DNA of 64,000 nt from Burkholderiales bacterium LSUCC0115 (GTDB lineage Bacteria; Pseudomonadota; Gammaproteobacteria; Burkholderiales; Burkholderiaceae_A), in NCBI GenBank assembly GCA_009646425.1, contig WJBW01000003.1, positions 1 through 64,000 on the forward strand. The letters run 5' to 3'. Under the pieces are notes generated by a model. The model searched no databases, was not told where the DNA came from, and was given only the letters and a program-made list of their open reading frames with translations. Shown here in pieces: positions 15,771-25,095 of the stretch. Made by a program: the position numbers and the translations under genes. Each line of letters opens with the position of its first letter. Positions within the stretch are counted from its first letter, which is position 1.

Positions 15771-17006
15771 ATGGGCTTCAATGACCTGTCTTTTCGATCC
15801 GGTGGCAGACCGCCACCCTCCCAGACCATCGGTCTCTGGCTGGTCTGGCTCACGCTGATCGCCGCGATTGTGAGTCTCAGCCTTTACCCGTTCTCCGGAT
15901 GGAAGGCCTCCGCAGACTTACCTTGGGCTTTTCTGACCAAGCCCCTGCCGAAATACAGGACCAGCTTTGATCTCTGGACCAACCTTCTGGCCTACTTGCC
16001 GTTGGGGTGGGTAACCCTGCGTCTGTTTGCACCAAATGACTCAAGCGGGGCTGACTGCACAGCGTTTTTTGGCGGACGGCTGCTTGCCGCGATGCTGGCA
16101 ACCTTGGTCTGTTGTGCGGGGTTGTCCTTTCTAATGGAGGCGCTGCAAACCTACCTGCCACATCGCCGGGCCCAGTGGCTGGACCTACTCGCCAACTGTC
16201 TAGGCGCCTGTCTTGGTATGGCCATTTACCTGGTGAGTCGAAGACGTTACAAAGCACTCAGCCAGGCGGCAGAGGAGGCCTCGACGCCCCTTTATGTGCC
16301 AGTTCCAGCCAACCATCTCTGGTTCCCAGTGCTGCTCATCATCCTGTGGTGCCTGGCGCAGGCTGCACCCATGAGCCTGTGGCCAGGTCTGGGAGATCTG
16401 CTGCCTGCGAATTGGGCCATCCGACCATTTGCCTGGGCCTCTGGTGCAGACCACATCTTTGGGCTGAGCACAGCCGAGAGAATTCTGACCGAGGCCCTGA
16501 TGGTGGTGGCCGCCCTCATCGGCTGGTCCTTTACCCTGCTCCAGGCCAAGCGGATTCTGGGCCAATATTGGCCCGCCCTGCGAGGCATCGGCTGGCCATC
16601 TGTGCTGGTCTTTGGCATTGCCAGCGCCTGCCTCATCAGAGTCCTCTGGATGAGCCTGCTGGTGCCGGCCGTTCAATACCCGGCCGGCCTGACCCAGGCC
16701 ATCGAAGCCTGGTTAACAGCAGGGGTTCAGACCGGTCTGGTCGTGGCTGCGCTGCTGGGTGCGGCCATGGCTGGGCTGTCCGCGCGCGGTCAGCTGAGTC
16801 TGGTGGTGGCCCTGCTGGTCCTGTTGGTCGGTGTGTCCAGCGGACAGCCAGAATCGGGTTACGACAATTTTTTGGCCCAGACCTGGTCCCAGGGGCGTTG
16901 GTTGAACCTGCGCGGACTGGCCTCTTGGAGTGCGGCCCTGTGGCCTGTCGCGGCGCTGCTGTGGCTGATGGCCTTGGCGTCAACCCGAACCCGTATCAAC
17001 CACTAG
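15771..17006 (+). CDS. VanZ family integral membrane protein
   Basis: A 411-residue membrane protein with about ten hydrophobic segments. The N-terminal half matches VanZ-like proteins: WTNLLAYLPLGW, a helix ending FLMEALQTYLPHRRAQWLDLLANCLGACLG with the conserved Glu, and DLLAN. Function in Gram-negatives is unknown; some VanZ homologues affect envelope or antibiotic tolerance. The C-terminal half is an additional membrane region without clear assignment. It begins a run of genes whose order (vanZ, ferredoxin, hydrolase, carboxypeptidase, DUF493, lipB, lipA) recurs in Burkholderiales. Confidence 0.85.
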   Translation: MGFNDLSFRSGGRPPPSQTIGLWLVWLTLIAAIVSLSLYPFSGWKASADLPWAFLTKPLPKYRTSFDLWTNLLAYLPLGWVTLRLFAPNDSSGADCTAFFGGRLLAAMLATLVCCAGLSFLMEALQTYLPHRRAQWLDLLANCLGACLGMAIYLVSRRRYKALSQAAEEASTPLYVPVPANHLWFPVLLIILWCLAQAAPMSLWPGLGDLLPANWAIRPFAWASGADHIFGLSTAERILTEALMVVAALIGWSFTLLQAKRILGQYWPALRGIGWPSVLVFGIASACLIRVLWMSLLVPAVQYPAGLTQAIEAWLTAGVQTGLVVAALLGAAMAGLSARGQLSLVVALLVLLVGVSSGQPESGYDNFLAQTWSQGRWLNLRGLASWSAALWPVAALLWLMALASTRTRINH

Positions 17007-17053
17007 CAGCAGATCAGGGGCTCTTTCTACGAGAGGGGGCCTAAAATAGCAGC

Positions 17054-17362
17054 ATGAGTCATTACGACAAGCACGTTTTTTTCTGCGTCAACCAGCGTGA
17101 AGCTGGGGCTGACTGCTGTCACCACGCAGGTGCCTCAGAGCTCCAGGCCTACGCCAAAGACAAGCTCAAGTCCATGAAACCCTCACAGGCTGGACGCATC
17201 CGTATCAATCGAGCCGGCTGTCTGGGTCGATGCGACGACGGTCCCGTCGTCGTGGTCTATCCCGAGGCCATTTGGTATCAGGTCTTTGATCGCGCTGACA
17301 TCGACGAGATCATCGAGAAACATCTCATCGGCCAAGTGCCGGTTGACCGGCTGCGCATCTAG
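17054..17362 (+). CDS. Thioredoxin-like (2Fe-2S) ferredoxin
   Basis: A 102-residue protein with the Cys pattern of thioredoxin-like ferredoxins: FFCVNQR (C11), DCCHHAG (C21/C22), and NRAGCLGRCDDGPVVVVYP with two cluster Cys at about 55 and 59. Probably an electron carrier; partner not known. A neighbour of vanZ and the alpha/beta hydrolase as in related genomes. Confidence 0.9.
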   Translation: MSHYDKHVFFCVNQREAGADCCHHAGASELQAYAKDKLKSMKPSQAGRIRINRAGCLGRCDDGPVVVVYPEAIWYQVFDRADIDEIIEKHLIGQVPVDRLRI

Positions 17363-17369
17363 GCCTCGT

Positions 17370-18029
17370 TTGAACGCACAGACCCAGCGCATGACTGTGG
17401 ACGGCCCTGCCGGTCCATTAGAGTTGGCCGTTGATCACCCAACGGACGGTCGTGCAGAAGGGCTCGCCTTGATTGCCCATCCTCATCCACTCTTTGGTGG
17501 CACGTTGGACAACAAGGTTGTTCAGACCCTGGCTCGAGGCATGCTGGCCCGACGGATGATTTGTATTCGTCCGAACTTCAGGGGGGTTGGCTTTAGCCAA
17601 GGTCAACACGATGACGGTCGCGGAGAGCAGGACGATCTCTGGGCAGCCTGGCGCTGGGCCGAGCAGACCTACGGGTCCGCCGTCGGCGAGGCCAGGTGGA
17701 TGGCTGGCTTTTCTTTTGGTGCGGTGATGGTCACACACGTCTACCGCGACTGGCCGGCCAAGCGACAGGCCGCGGGGCTCTGCGCCAAGCCTTGCCAAGT
17801 CAACCTACTGGTTGGCTTGGCAGCGGAACGCTTTGCTCCCTCTCCCATTGATGAAACCGCCCGGCTCATTCATGGTGAACTCGATGATGTGGTGAGCCTG
17901 AGCAGCGTCCTGCGATTTGCCCAAGAACACAACCAGCCGGTCGCCGTGATGCCGGGGGCGGGTCATTTTTTTCACGGGTCTCTACCAGCGCTCCGAAGGA
18001 TGATTGACCATGCCCTGGCCGATCTCTAA
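17370..18029 (+). CDS. Alpha/beta hydrolase
   Basis: A 219-residue serine-hydrolase-fold protein. Oxyanion-side motif AHPHPLFGGTLDNKVVQTLA, nucleophile elbow GFSFGA (Ser), acid in HGELDDVV, and catalytic His in GAGHFFHG are all visible. The family (about 210 aa, esterase-like) has no agreed substrate. A TTG start at 17370 matches the MNxxTQ N-terminus of homologues; an ATG at 17391 is the alternative. Its end overlaps the start of the carboxypeptidase-like gene by 20 bases. Confidence 0.88.
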   Translation: MNAQTQRMTVDGPAGPLELAVDHPTDGRAEGLALIAHPHPLFGGTLDNKVVQTLARGMLARRMICIRPNFRGVGFSQGQHDDGRGEQDDLWAAWRWAEQTYGSAVGEARWMAGFSFGAVMVTHVYRDWPAKRQAAGLCAKPCQVNLLVGLAAERFAPSPIDETARLIHGELDDVVSLSSVLRFAQEHNQPVAVMPGAGHFFHGSLPALRRMIDHALADL

Positions 18030-19338
18030 GTCCCGACCTCAGGCTGCATGCCTCCCGACACCCCACGCTAAAACCAAATCGGAAGCGGGGGTCTCGGGCG
18101 TCTTGGTCAGGCTGCGAAGAATCATGCTGCTGTTGGCCATTTGGCCATGGGCCTTCCCACCGGTCCTGGCCCAAACCAGCCTCACCAGTGCCGGATGGCC
18201 AGAGCCGCCCAGCATATCCGCCAGGTCCTATGCCTTGATCGACCTGAGCACCGGGCAGTCATTGGCCTCTAAGGACGATCAGAAAATCGTGCCCCCCATG
18301 GGCTTGTCCGGTTTGATGACCGCCTACGTGGCCCTACAGGCTGTCCGAGATCGCAAGATTCGACTCAACCAGACCATCGCTGCGCCGTCCGAAGCGGAGA
18401 TCCCACCCGGCCCCAAAATGTTTTTATCGCCTGAAGGGGCGGCGGTCAACAAACTACTTGAAGGCCTCTTCATCATCGGGGCCCACGATGCGGCACTGGC
18501 CCTGGCCAACGCCATATCAGGCAGCGAGCAGGCCTTTGTCGCCACCATGAATGCCACCGCCACCCGGATCGGAATGACCAATACACAGTTCGTCTCATCC
18601 ACGGGTGGCGCAGAACTGGCAGTGGAACTGAAGGGTACGACCACCGCTCGAGACATGGCCTTGTTGGCCAACCAGATGTTCTTCGATTTTCCAGATGCCT
18701 TTGCAGTCAGCCGGCAGAGGGCCTTGGTCTTTAACTCCATCAGCCAGAACAACAAAAACCGGCTGCTCTGGCTCGACCGGACGGTTGATGGGCTCTACGC
18801 CACAGACTTCTCCAGGGTCTCCTCCAGCCTGGTGACCGCGCAACGCCCTCAACCCATCGGTCCAAAGGACCAGGTTCAAAGGCGCCTGCTGGTGGTCTTG
18901 CTGGATGTGCCCAGCCCTGAGCAGCGCTCGGCCGACGCGCTCAAACTGCTGAACTTTGGCTACCAGAAGTTTGACCTGATTCGATTGTTTCGACAGGATG
19001 AGCGGCCCACCATGCTGCAGGTCTTCAAAGGCATCCAAGACCAAGTCCGGGTTGAGTTTCGCCGGGACGTCAACGTCGCCGTGCCACGGGGTGCGACACA
19101 GAATCTCCGCGCCGAACTGAGTCATCCCCGCGGACTCTTGGCCCCCATCCTAGCTGGCCAGCCAGTTGGTCAATTGCGCATCTGGCTAGGGGCCATTGAA
19201 ATCCATCGGGTTGACCTGGTTGCGGCTGAGTCCGTGCGATCCGCGGGTCTGCTGGGTCGAGCCATCGACAGCCTGAGACTCTGGCTGACCAGTCTCACCA
19301 CCCCTTCGGCTGGCGGACCAGACAGGGTAACGCCATGA
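18010..19338 (+). CDS. PBP5/DacC-family protein lacking all three catalytic motifs (probable pseudoenzyme)
   Basis: A 442-residue homologue of low-molecular-mass penicillin-binding D,D-carboxypeptidases, with signal sequence (38-55), the peptidase S11 domain (about 65-330) and the C-terminal PBP5 beta domain plus amphipathic end. Family landmarks are intact (SYALIDLSTGQSLAS, LMTAYV, GSEQAFVATMN, TTARDMALLA, LLWLDRTVDG). The active site is not: SxxK reads GLSG (98-101), SxN reads GAH (157-159), KTG reads YAT (263-265). The reading frame is complete and coupled to ybeD (4-base overlap). It occupies the syntenic place of a normal dacC. Start ATG 18010 with GAAGGA upstream. Loss of activity is inferred from missing residues. 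Confidence 0.9.
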   Translation: MPWPISKSRPQAACLPTPHAKTKSEAGVSGVLVRLRRIMLLLAIWPWAFPPVLAQTSLTSAGWPEPPSISARSYALIDLSTGQSLASKDDQKIVPPMGLSGLMTAYVALQAVRDRKIRLNQTIAAPSEAEIPPGPKMFLSPEGAAVNKLLEGLFIIGAHDAALALANAISGSEQAFVATMNATATRIGMTNTQFVSSTGGAELAVELKGTTTARDMALLANQMFFDFPDAFAVSRQRALVFNSISQNNKNRLLWLDRTVDGLYATDFSRVSSSLVTAQRPQPIGPKDQVQRRLLVVLLDVPSPEQRSADALKLLNFGYQKFDLIRLFRQDERPTMLQVFKGIQDQVRVEFRRDVNVAVPRGATQNLRAELSHPRGLLAPILAGQPVGQLRIWLGAIEIHRVDLVAAESVRSAGLLGRAIDSLRLWLTSLTTPSAGGPDRVTP

Positions 19339-19604
19339 TTCCACCAGACCAGAGCTTGATTCAATACCCCTGCGACTTTCCCATCAAGATCATGGGGGAA
19401 CGCCGTGACGACTTTGCTCAGACCATCATCAAGGCAGTGGAGCCCCACACGGGGCCTTTGCAAGCCCATCAGGTGGACATGCGTGCGAGTAAGCAAGGCC
19501 GGTACCTGAGTCTGACGCTGACCCCCTGCGTCACCAGTCGCGAACAACTCGACAACATTTACCGCTGCCTGACATCACACCCATGGGTCAAGCTGGTTCT
19601 CTGA
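19335..19604 (+). CDS. ybeD: DUF493 family protein (YbeD)
   Basis: An 89-residue protein with the ferredoxin-like fold of Ybe[18 protein letters not shown] near the start, a long amphipathic helix, a strand region [22 protein letters not shown], and the ending HPWVKLVL. It lies directly before lipB as in many proteobacteria; a link to lipoate metabolism is suspected from this context only. Start overlaps the preceding stop by 4 bases; end overlaps lipB by 22. Confidence 0.93.
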   Translation: MIPPDQSLIQYPCDFPIKIMGERRDDFAQTIIKAVEPHTGPLQAHQVDMRASKQGRYLSLTLTPCVTSREQLDNIYRCLTSHPWVKLVL

Positions 19605-20263
19605 ACACCCGAATCTGGCGGGATGCGCCGTACGAGGCCTGTTTTCAGGAGATGCGGCAGTTCACCGTGGATCGTGGACCGGAGACCCCAGATGAACTCT
19701 GGCTGGTCGAACACCCGCCCGTCTTCACCCTTGGGCTCGCGGCGGATCAGCGTCACGTCTTGCAAGCTGGCCGAACACCCGTCGTTCAGACAGACCGTGG
19801 CGGAGAGGTCACTTTTCATGGTCCGGGCCAGCTCGTCGTCTACCCCTTGATCAATCTTCGACGCCGGGGGCTTTATGTCAAAGAGCTGGTCGCCCAGATC
19901 GAACAGAGCATCATTGATCTGCTTGGCCGCTATGGACTTGCCTCAGCCCACAGGGTCGCAGGAGCCCCTGGCATTTATCTTCAGGAACCGTCAACGGTTA
20001 GCAACGGTCAGACCCAAGACTCTCCAATGGCCGGCAAATCCAAGATTGCTGCGCTGGGTCTTAAAATTAAAAATGGCTGTTCGTATCACGGCTACGCCAT
20101 CAACATCGACATGGATCTGCGGCCCTTCTCACAGATCAATCCCTGTGGCTATCCGGGTCTCAGTACCACCGACCTGGCTACAATGGGAATCCACAAGACC
20201 TGGGCCGAAGTGGCCACTGATGCCGCCCAAAGCCTAGAACTGGCTTTGACGAAAACACCATGA
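19583..20263 (+). CDS. lipB: Octanoyl-[acyl-carrier-protein]:protein N-octanoyltransferase
   Basis: A 226-residue transferase moving octanoate from acyl-ACP to the E2 and H proteins, the first step of lipoate synthesis. Signature [17 protein letters not shown] (72-88), the catalytic Lys in [10 protein letters not shown] (K154), GCSYHG, and the catalytic Cys in NPCGYPG (C188). A short insertion of about 15 residues ([15 protein letters not shown]) precedes the Lys motif. Immediately followed by lipA with a 4-base overlap. Confidence 0.97.
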   Translation: MGQAGSLNTRIWRDAPYEACFQEMRQFTVDRGPETPDELWLVEHPPVFTLGLAADQRHVLQAGRTPVVQTDRGGEVTFHGPGQLVVYPLINLRRRGLYVKELVAQIEQSIIDLLGRYGLASAHRVAGAPGIYLQEPSTVSNGQTQDSPMAGKSKIAALGLKIKNGCSYHGYAINIDMDLRPFSQINPCGYPGLSTTDLATMGIHKTWAEVATDAAQSLELALTKTP

Positions 20264-21225
20264 ACCAGCCCATCGACCCCTCTCGCAAGCAAAAAGGCGC
20301 TGCCAAGACCTCGCGAATTCCCATCAAGGTGATTCCGGCCGAACCCATTCCAAAGCCAGACTGGATCCGGGTTAAGGCAGCCTCACCAAGTTCTCGGTTT
20401 GTAGAGATCAAATCGATCCTGCGTGAACACAGGCTTCACACCGTCTGTGAGGAAGCCTCCTGCCCGAATATTGGTGAGTGTTTTGGCAAGGGAACGGCCA
20501 CCTTCATGATCATGGGCGACAAGTGCACGCGCCGCTGTCCTTTCTGTGACGTGGGCCATGGTCGACCAGACCCGCTAGACCCCGATGAGCCGGCCAACCT
20601 CGCCAAGACCATTGCCGCACTTCGTCTGCGATATGTCGTCATCACGAGCGTGGACCGCGATGACCTGCTCGACGGTGGGGCCCAGCACTTTGTAGACTGC
20701 ATTGCCGCCGTTCGGCAGGCCAGCCCCCAAACCCAGATTGAAGTCCTGGTCCCCGACTTTCGCGGGCGTTTGGACAGGGCTCTGGACATTCTGCGGGCCG
20801 CGCCCCCGGATGTCATGAACCACAACCTAGAGACGGTTCCCCGCCTCTACAAACAGGCCCGTCCCGGGTCGGACTACCAACACTCGCTCAGGCTGTTATC
20901 GGCCTTTAAAGAGCAGGTGCCCAATGTGCCAACCAAGAGTGGACTGATGGTCGGTCTTGGCGAGACCGACGAGGAAATCTTGGCGGTGATGCAAGACCTG
21001 CGATCACACCAGGTCGACATGCTGACCATTGGCCAGTACCTCGCTCCCTCCAATGCCCACCTGCCCGTTCTGAGATACGTGACGCCGGATCAGTTTGCGC
21101 GTTTTGAGCGCGAGGCCAAGGCCATGGGGTTTGATCATGCCGCTGTGGGTCCCATGGTTCGGTCGTCCTATCATGCAGACCTACAGGCTCATGCGGCGGG
21201 CCTGACTACAGCAGCTTCTGAATAA
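20260..21225 (+). CDS. lipA: Lipoyl synthase
   Basis: A 321-residue radical-SAM enzyme that inserts two sulfurs into octanoyl groups. Auxiliary cluster Cys C63, C68, C74 ([12 protein letters not shown]) and radical-SAM cluster C89, C93, C96 (CTRRCPFC) are all present, with the C-terminal RSSYHAD motif carrying the Ser ligand. Start ATG 20260 overlaps lipB. The 3' end overlaps the convergent TlpA-like gene by 20 bases. Confidence 0.98.
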   Translation: MNQPIDPSRKQKGAAKTSRIPIKVIPAEPIPKPDWIRVKAASPSSRFVEIKSILREHRLHTVCEEASCPNIGECFGKGTATFMIMGDKCTRRCPFCDVGHGRPDPLDPDEPANLAKTIAALRLRYVVITSVDRDDLLDGGAQHFVDCIAAVRQASPQTQIEVLVPDFRGRLDRALDILRAAPPDVMNHNLETVPRLYKQARPGSDYQHSLRLLSAFKEQVPNVPTKSGLMVGLGETDEEILAVMQDLRSHQVDMLTIGQYLAPSNAHLPVLRYVTPDQFARFEREAKAMGFDHAAVGPMVRSSYHADLQAHAAGLTTAASE

Positions 21226-21694
21226 GTCCAGAGAGCTGTTTGAAGTCAGGCTGTCCAACGTAACGCTTGATCATCTGACCATCGGCATCGACTAGAAAGG
21301 TGGTCGGCGTGACGGCCACGTCCCCAAAGGCCCGAGCCCATCGGCCATCTTGGTCATGCAAAAACACGAAGGGCAGCTCTCGTTCCTGGGCGAAGCGTTC
21401 GATAAATTCCGGCTTGTCATAGGCCATGGCGACCGCCAAGACCGAAAAACCCTGCGAGGCAAACTGCTGTTGAAGGGCTTTCAGGTCCGGCATTTCCTTC
21501 ACGCAGGTCACGCAGCTCGTCGCCCAAAAATTGACCAAATAAGGCTTGCCTTTTAGGGCCTGGGTATCGACCAGCTGTCCCGTCAGGCTAGGGCCCTTTA
21601 CGGCCGGGGCCGGCGTATCCTGGTTGACCAAGAAGAAAACGCCAGCCACCAACAAGATGGTCACGACAATCGTGACGAGAAAACGCTTGGACAT
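21206..21694 (-). CDS. TlpA-like thiol:disulfide oxidoreductase
   Basis: A 162-residue thioredoxin-fold protein anchored by one N-terminal hydrophobic segment (4-23), so the domain faces the periplasm. Active site CVTC (61-64) in [15 protein letters not shown], with the cis-Pro at VTPTTFLVD. TlpA/ResA proteins reduce disulfides in apocytochromes or copper chaperones. It is divergent from the copper ATPase gene, a hint at copper or cytochrome oxidase maturation. Start ATG 21694 after AAAGAGAG; an upstream start at 21730 is less likely. Confidence 0.9.
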   Translation of the reverse strand: MSKRFLVTIVVTILLVAGVFFLVNQDTPAPAVKGPSLTGQLVDTQALKGKPYLVNFWATSCVTCVKEMPDLKALQQQFASQGFSVLAVAMAYDKPEFIERFAQERELPFVFLHDQDGRWARAFGDVAVTPTTFLVDADGQMIKRYVGQPDFKQLSGLIQKLL

Positions 21695-21781
21695 AACACT
21701 CTCTTTTTGATTGGGCAGTGACTGCAACAAAGGGTGGTACCGTCAGGTCTCTGACGTTTGCAACCACATTTGGTTTCCATC

Positions 21782-23950
21782 ATGGCATCAAATCAAACGG
21801 GCTTCCTGCTCAACATCCATGGCATGACCTGTGCCGGTTGTGTAGCGCGAGTAGAAAAAGCAATTGCTCGGATTCCCAATGCAAGCATCGCGGTTGACCT
21901 GCTGCAACATCAGGCCCAGGTCAGTGGACTCACGGTGGACGCCGCGATTGCTGCCATCAGAGCTGCCGGCTACGAGGCCAGCCTCTTGTCATCCGAGCCC
22001 AACCAGCCCTCACCCACCGTCAGCCCGCTTAACCGTCGCCTGGCCCTTCTGCTCATCGCAGGGCTGGCCCTGGCTGTCTCCACGGTCGACATGGTGGCCA
22101 TGCTGGCTGGTCACCACTGGTTACCCATGGGCGTCGCAATGGGATTGGCCAGCCTGACCCTGGTGCTGTTTGGCTCGCCCTTGCTCCCAAAGGCCTTGGG
22201 CGCAGCCCGCCAAGCCAGTGCCAACATGCAGACCTTGCTGCTACTGGGCAGCGGGTCGGCTTATGCATGGTCCACCGGCGTATGGCTGGGCGCTTGGTCA
22301 GGCCCGGTCTATTTCGAGGCCACCACGGTCGTGTTAGCCATGCACCACCTGGGTCAATGGTTAGAGACCAGGGCCCGCCGTCGAGCGATCGAGGCGTTGG
22401 AGCCCTATCTCCAACCGGACGTGGGGCCAGGGCAAGCCATACACCCTGGTGATCAGATCCGCGTGCGAGCGGGCGAGAAGCTGCTGGCCGATGGCCTGGT
22501 GGTGAGAGGGCATGGTTATCTGGACGAAAGCCTACTGACTGGCGAAAGCATGCCCGTGCAACGGGCCCAGGGTCAGCTGGTTTATGCAGGCACTCAACTC
22601 TTGTCAGGGGACCTCACACTGCAAGTCCAGCTGCCGCGAGAGCAGTGGCGTCGGGAGGTCATTAGCCGCCAGCTCCAGCAAGCCCTGCTCAGCAAAGCGC
22701 CCATTGCAGCCATGGCCGATCGACTGGCCGCTCGGTTTGTGCCGGCCGTGGTGGTATTGGCTACGATCAACGGCCTGGCTCAATGGTGGTTTGGGATTGC
22801 ACCCCCGGTCATCATCGAACGAACCATCGCCATCCTGGTGGTCGCCTGCCCCTGCGCGCTGGGGCTTGCGACACCAACCGCCATAGCGGCCGGCCTGGCC
22901 GTCGCTGCGCGACACGGGTGGCTGTTCCGAAACGCTGGTGCAATCGAGTCGCTGGCGAAAGTCACCCACCTGGCCCTCGACAAAACAGGAACGCTGACCA
23001 TGGGCCGACCTAAACTACTGGCCCTTCAGTCCGCCAATGAGCCCGCCCGACCGGTGACGCCAGAGGACTTTCCGGACTGGCTCGCCCTGGCCTGTCGCGG
23101 CGAGCAGGGCAGCCATCACCCCCTGGCAGGCGCACTCCTCAGCCATGTCGCCGGCCGGCCCATGCCCGGCCTACAGTCTGTGGAGGAGCTGGCTGGTCAA
23201 GGCCTGCGGATCAAAGCAGACAACGGCCGCGTCTACTGCGTTGGCGCCTCCCATTGGGTCTCAACGATGGCAGCCAGCCAACGGCCCTCCAACGAGCCTG
23301 CGCAGTGGGGCCATGCCAGTTGTGTAGAGGTGACAGAAGAGTCGGGTGCCTGGCTGGGACGCGTCTGGATTGGGGATGCCCTTCGCCCAGGCGCCAAAAC
23401 CCTCGTCTCTCGGCTGGGGGACATGGGCATCCACGTCGCCTTGATTAGCGGGGACCGCCGCGCAGCCGTTGAGGCAGCTGCCCAGGCCGTCGGCATTCGG
23501 CCAGAGATGGTTTTCGCACAGGTCTCTCCCGAGAGAAAGGCGAGCTCATTTTCGGGCTGGCGGGCAGCGGGGGGTACGGTGGCCATGGTGGGCGATGGCC
23601 TGAACGACAGCCTGGCCTTGTCCGAGGCCGATGTTGGCATTGCAATGGCCGCAGGCGCGAGCGCTGCGCTGCAGGCAGCAGATGTCACGCTGACCGACAC
23701 CCAGGACATCTCCCAGCTGCAGGGTGTTTTACAGCTGGCCCGTGACACTCTAAAGCGGGTCCGTCAGAACTTGTTTTTTGCGTTTGTCTTCAATGTCTGC
23801 GCCCTACCGGCTGCAGCCTTCGGCTGGCTGTCGCCGGCCTTGGCTGGCGGCGCCATGGCACTCAGCGCCACCCTGGTGGTAGGACACGCTGTGGGACTGC
23901 TGCGTTGGAAACGCAGCCTGTTTAGCAAACCAGCTAGCGAACTGGCGTGA
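21782..23950 (+). CDS. copA: Copper-translocating P1B-type ATPase
   Basis: About 722 residues, an inner-membrane Cu(I) exporter or Cu(I) supplier for oxidase assembly. One N-terminal metal-binding domain (GMTCAGC, C17 and C20), membrane helices from about 85, the actuator TGES motif, the intramembrane C356-P-C358, phosphorylated D400 in DKTGTLTMG, the SHHPLAG His-Pro motif and GDGLNDS. ATG 21782 was chosen; a TTG 24 bases upstream is possible, and neither has a good ribosome-binding site. The 3' end overlaps dolP by 17 bases. Confidence 0.93.
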   Translation: MASNQTGFLLNIHGMTCAGCVARVEKAIARIPNASIAVDLLQHQAQVSGLTVDAAIAAIRAAGYEASLLSSEPNQPSPTVSPLNRRLALLLIAGLALAVSTVDMVAMLAGHHWLPMGVAMGLASLTLVLFGSPLLPKALGAARQASANMQTLLLLGSGSAYAWSTGVWLGAWSGPVYFEATTVVLAMHHLGQWLETRARRRAIEALEPYLQPDVGPGQAIHPGDQIRVRAGEKLLADGLVVRGHGYLDESLLTGESMPVQRAQGQLVYAGTQLLSGDLTLQVQLPREQWRREVISRQLQQALLSKAPIAAMADRLAARFVPAVVVLATINGLAQWWFGIAPPVIIERTIAILVVACPCALGLATPTAIAAGLAVAARHGWLFRNAGAIESLAKVTHLALDKTGTLTMGRPKLLALQSANEPARPVTPEDFPDWLALACRGEQGSHHPLAGALLSHVAGRPMPGLQSVEELAGQGLRIKADNGRVYCVGASHWVSTMAASQRPSNEPAQWGHASCVEVTEESGAWLGRVWIGDALRPGAKTLVSRLGDMGIHVALISGDRRAAVEAAAQAVGIRPEMVFAQVSPERKASSFSGWRAAGGTVAMVGDGLNDSLALSEADVGIAMAAGASAALQAADVTLTDTQDISQLQGVLQLARDTLKRVRQNLFFAFVFNVCALPAAAFGWLSPALAGGAMALSATLVVGHAVGLLRWKRSLFSKPASELA

Positions 23951-24644
23951 CCTGAGCACCACCAGCCGGCGCAGCCGGCTGTCCGCCAGTGGTCTGCCCC
24001 TTGACCTCGGGTAGGGTCTGGCCGCCTTTGACGGCCGCCTCCAGCGCCTTGGCCTGCGCCTCGGTGATTAACTCAAAGGCACGAACCACGCGGCGCACAC
24101 CGGGCACACGGGCCGCAAGGTCAGAGGCGCGGTCAGCCTCTCTTGGAATGACCATGCCCATGAGGTAAACGGTGCCAGATTCAGAGACCACCTTGATGAG
24201 ATTGCCATTCAGATCCTTGGCATCCAGCATGGCTGTCTTGACTCGCGTGGTCAGCACCACGTCCTTGCCGTAGGTGGCCAGACTGGCCGGTACACCAACA
24301 AACGCCTCGTTGATGACCTGCCGAACGTTTTCAATCTGCCCAACCATTCGGCCCAATTCGGCCTTGGTCTGCTGGTCGGGCACAAAGCCTGTAATCAAAG
24401 CAATTCGGTTAAAACTGGTAACGCTTGGCGTGACTGCTGCATCACCTTTGAAGCGCTCGCGAAAACGATTGAACGCCTTGATCTCGATGGCCTGGTCATC
24501 GGCCTGCGCGCCCGTGGTGCGCCGATCGGAGATCGACAGGGCACCCACCACCATTCCAGTGGCGGCCAACGGGAAACAGCCCGACAGACCGCTGACCATT
24601 CCACCAGCAGCCAAAGCAGTCAACAGCAAGCGTCGAGTCATCAT
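23934..24644 (-). CDS. dolP: BON-domain lipoprotein (DolP/YraP-like)
   Basis: A 236-residue predicted outer-membrane lipoprotein with a twin-Arg-free signal MMTRRLLLTALAAGG and lipobox LSGC. Two BON domains follow (about 60-125 and 130-195; LGRMVGQIENVRQVINEAFVG and VYLMGMVIPREADRASDLAARVPGV). DolP in E. coli supports outer-membrane integrity and BAM. The C-terminal 30 residues are Gly/Pro/Gln rich. Start ATG 24644; another ATG follows directly. Next to yraN as in E. coli, but diaA, usually between them, is absent. Confidence 0.88.
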   Translation of the reverse strand: MMTRRLLLTALAAGGMVSGLSGCFPLAATGMVVGALSISDRRTTGAQADDQAIEIKAFNRFRERFKGDAAVTPSVTSFNRIALITGFVPDQQTKAELGRMVGQIENVRQVINEAFVGVPASLATYGKDVVLTTRVKTAMLDAKDLNGNLIKVVSESGTVYLMGMVIPREADRASDLAARVPGVRRVVRAFELITEAQAKALEAAVKGGQTLPEVKGQTTGGQPAAPAGGAQVTPVR

Positions 24645-24682
24645 GTCAGGGGCCCTTTCAGCCATTCAGCAAGGAAAGCTCA

Positions 24683-25081
24683 TTATAAGGACCGAACGCC
24701 CAGGGCATCATGATCCAAGCCAAAAGCATTTGGAACCCAGACCAGGCCCTCCGGTTCCACACCAACGACATCAAATCGAGCCGCGACCAGCCCAGCCATC
24801 CGATCCCGGCCCAGATGGGTAGCAGCCAGATAACACTGGGCCGCCCGAATCAATCGTTGACGCTTGCTGCGAGTCACCGACGCCAGGGCGCCGCCAAACC
24901 GACTACTGAGTCGCCAGCGAACCTCAACAAACACCAGACCGTCGCCATCCGCCATAATCAAATCTAATTCACCACAGCGGTAGCCCACGTTTTCAGCGAT
25001 GAATCGCAGGCCTTGCGAGACCAGGTGGTCCTTGGCGCGCTGCTGTGCCCACAGCCCTCGAAGTTGTTGACGACTTGGCAT
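24683..25081 (-). CDS. yraN: YraN family endonuclease-like protein (UPF0102)
   Basis: A 132-residue protein with the restriction-endonuclease-like core NVGYRCGELDLIMADGDGLVFVEVRWR (residues 31-57), matching the GELDLI...FVEVR signature of UPF0102. Nuclease activity in this family is not well established. Divergent from rsmI with 14 bases between start codons, the same partnership seen in many genomes. Confidence 0.92.
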   Translation of the reverse strand: MPSRQQLRGLWAQQRAKDHLVSQGLRFIAENVGYRCGELDLIMADGDGLVFVEVRWRLSSRFGGALASVTRSKRQRLIRAAQCYLAATHLGRDRMAGLVAARFDVVGVEPEGLVWVPNAFGLDHDALGVRSL

Positions 25082-25095
25082 GAGGAGCCCCTTGC

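Noticed and set aside
16112-17044. Open frame of 310 codons in another frame of the VanZ gene
   Set aside because: The overlapping frame encodes a coherent multi-span VanZ protein; this one is Gly/Arg/Pro-rich without motifs.
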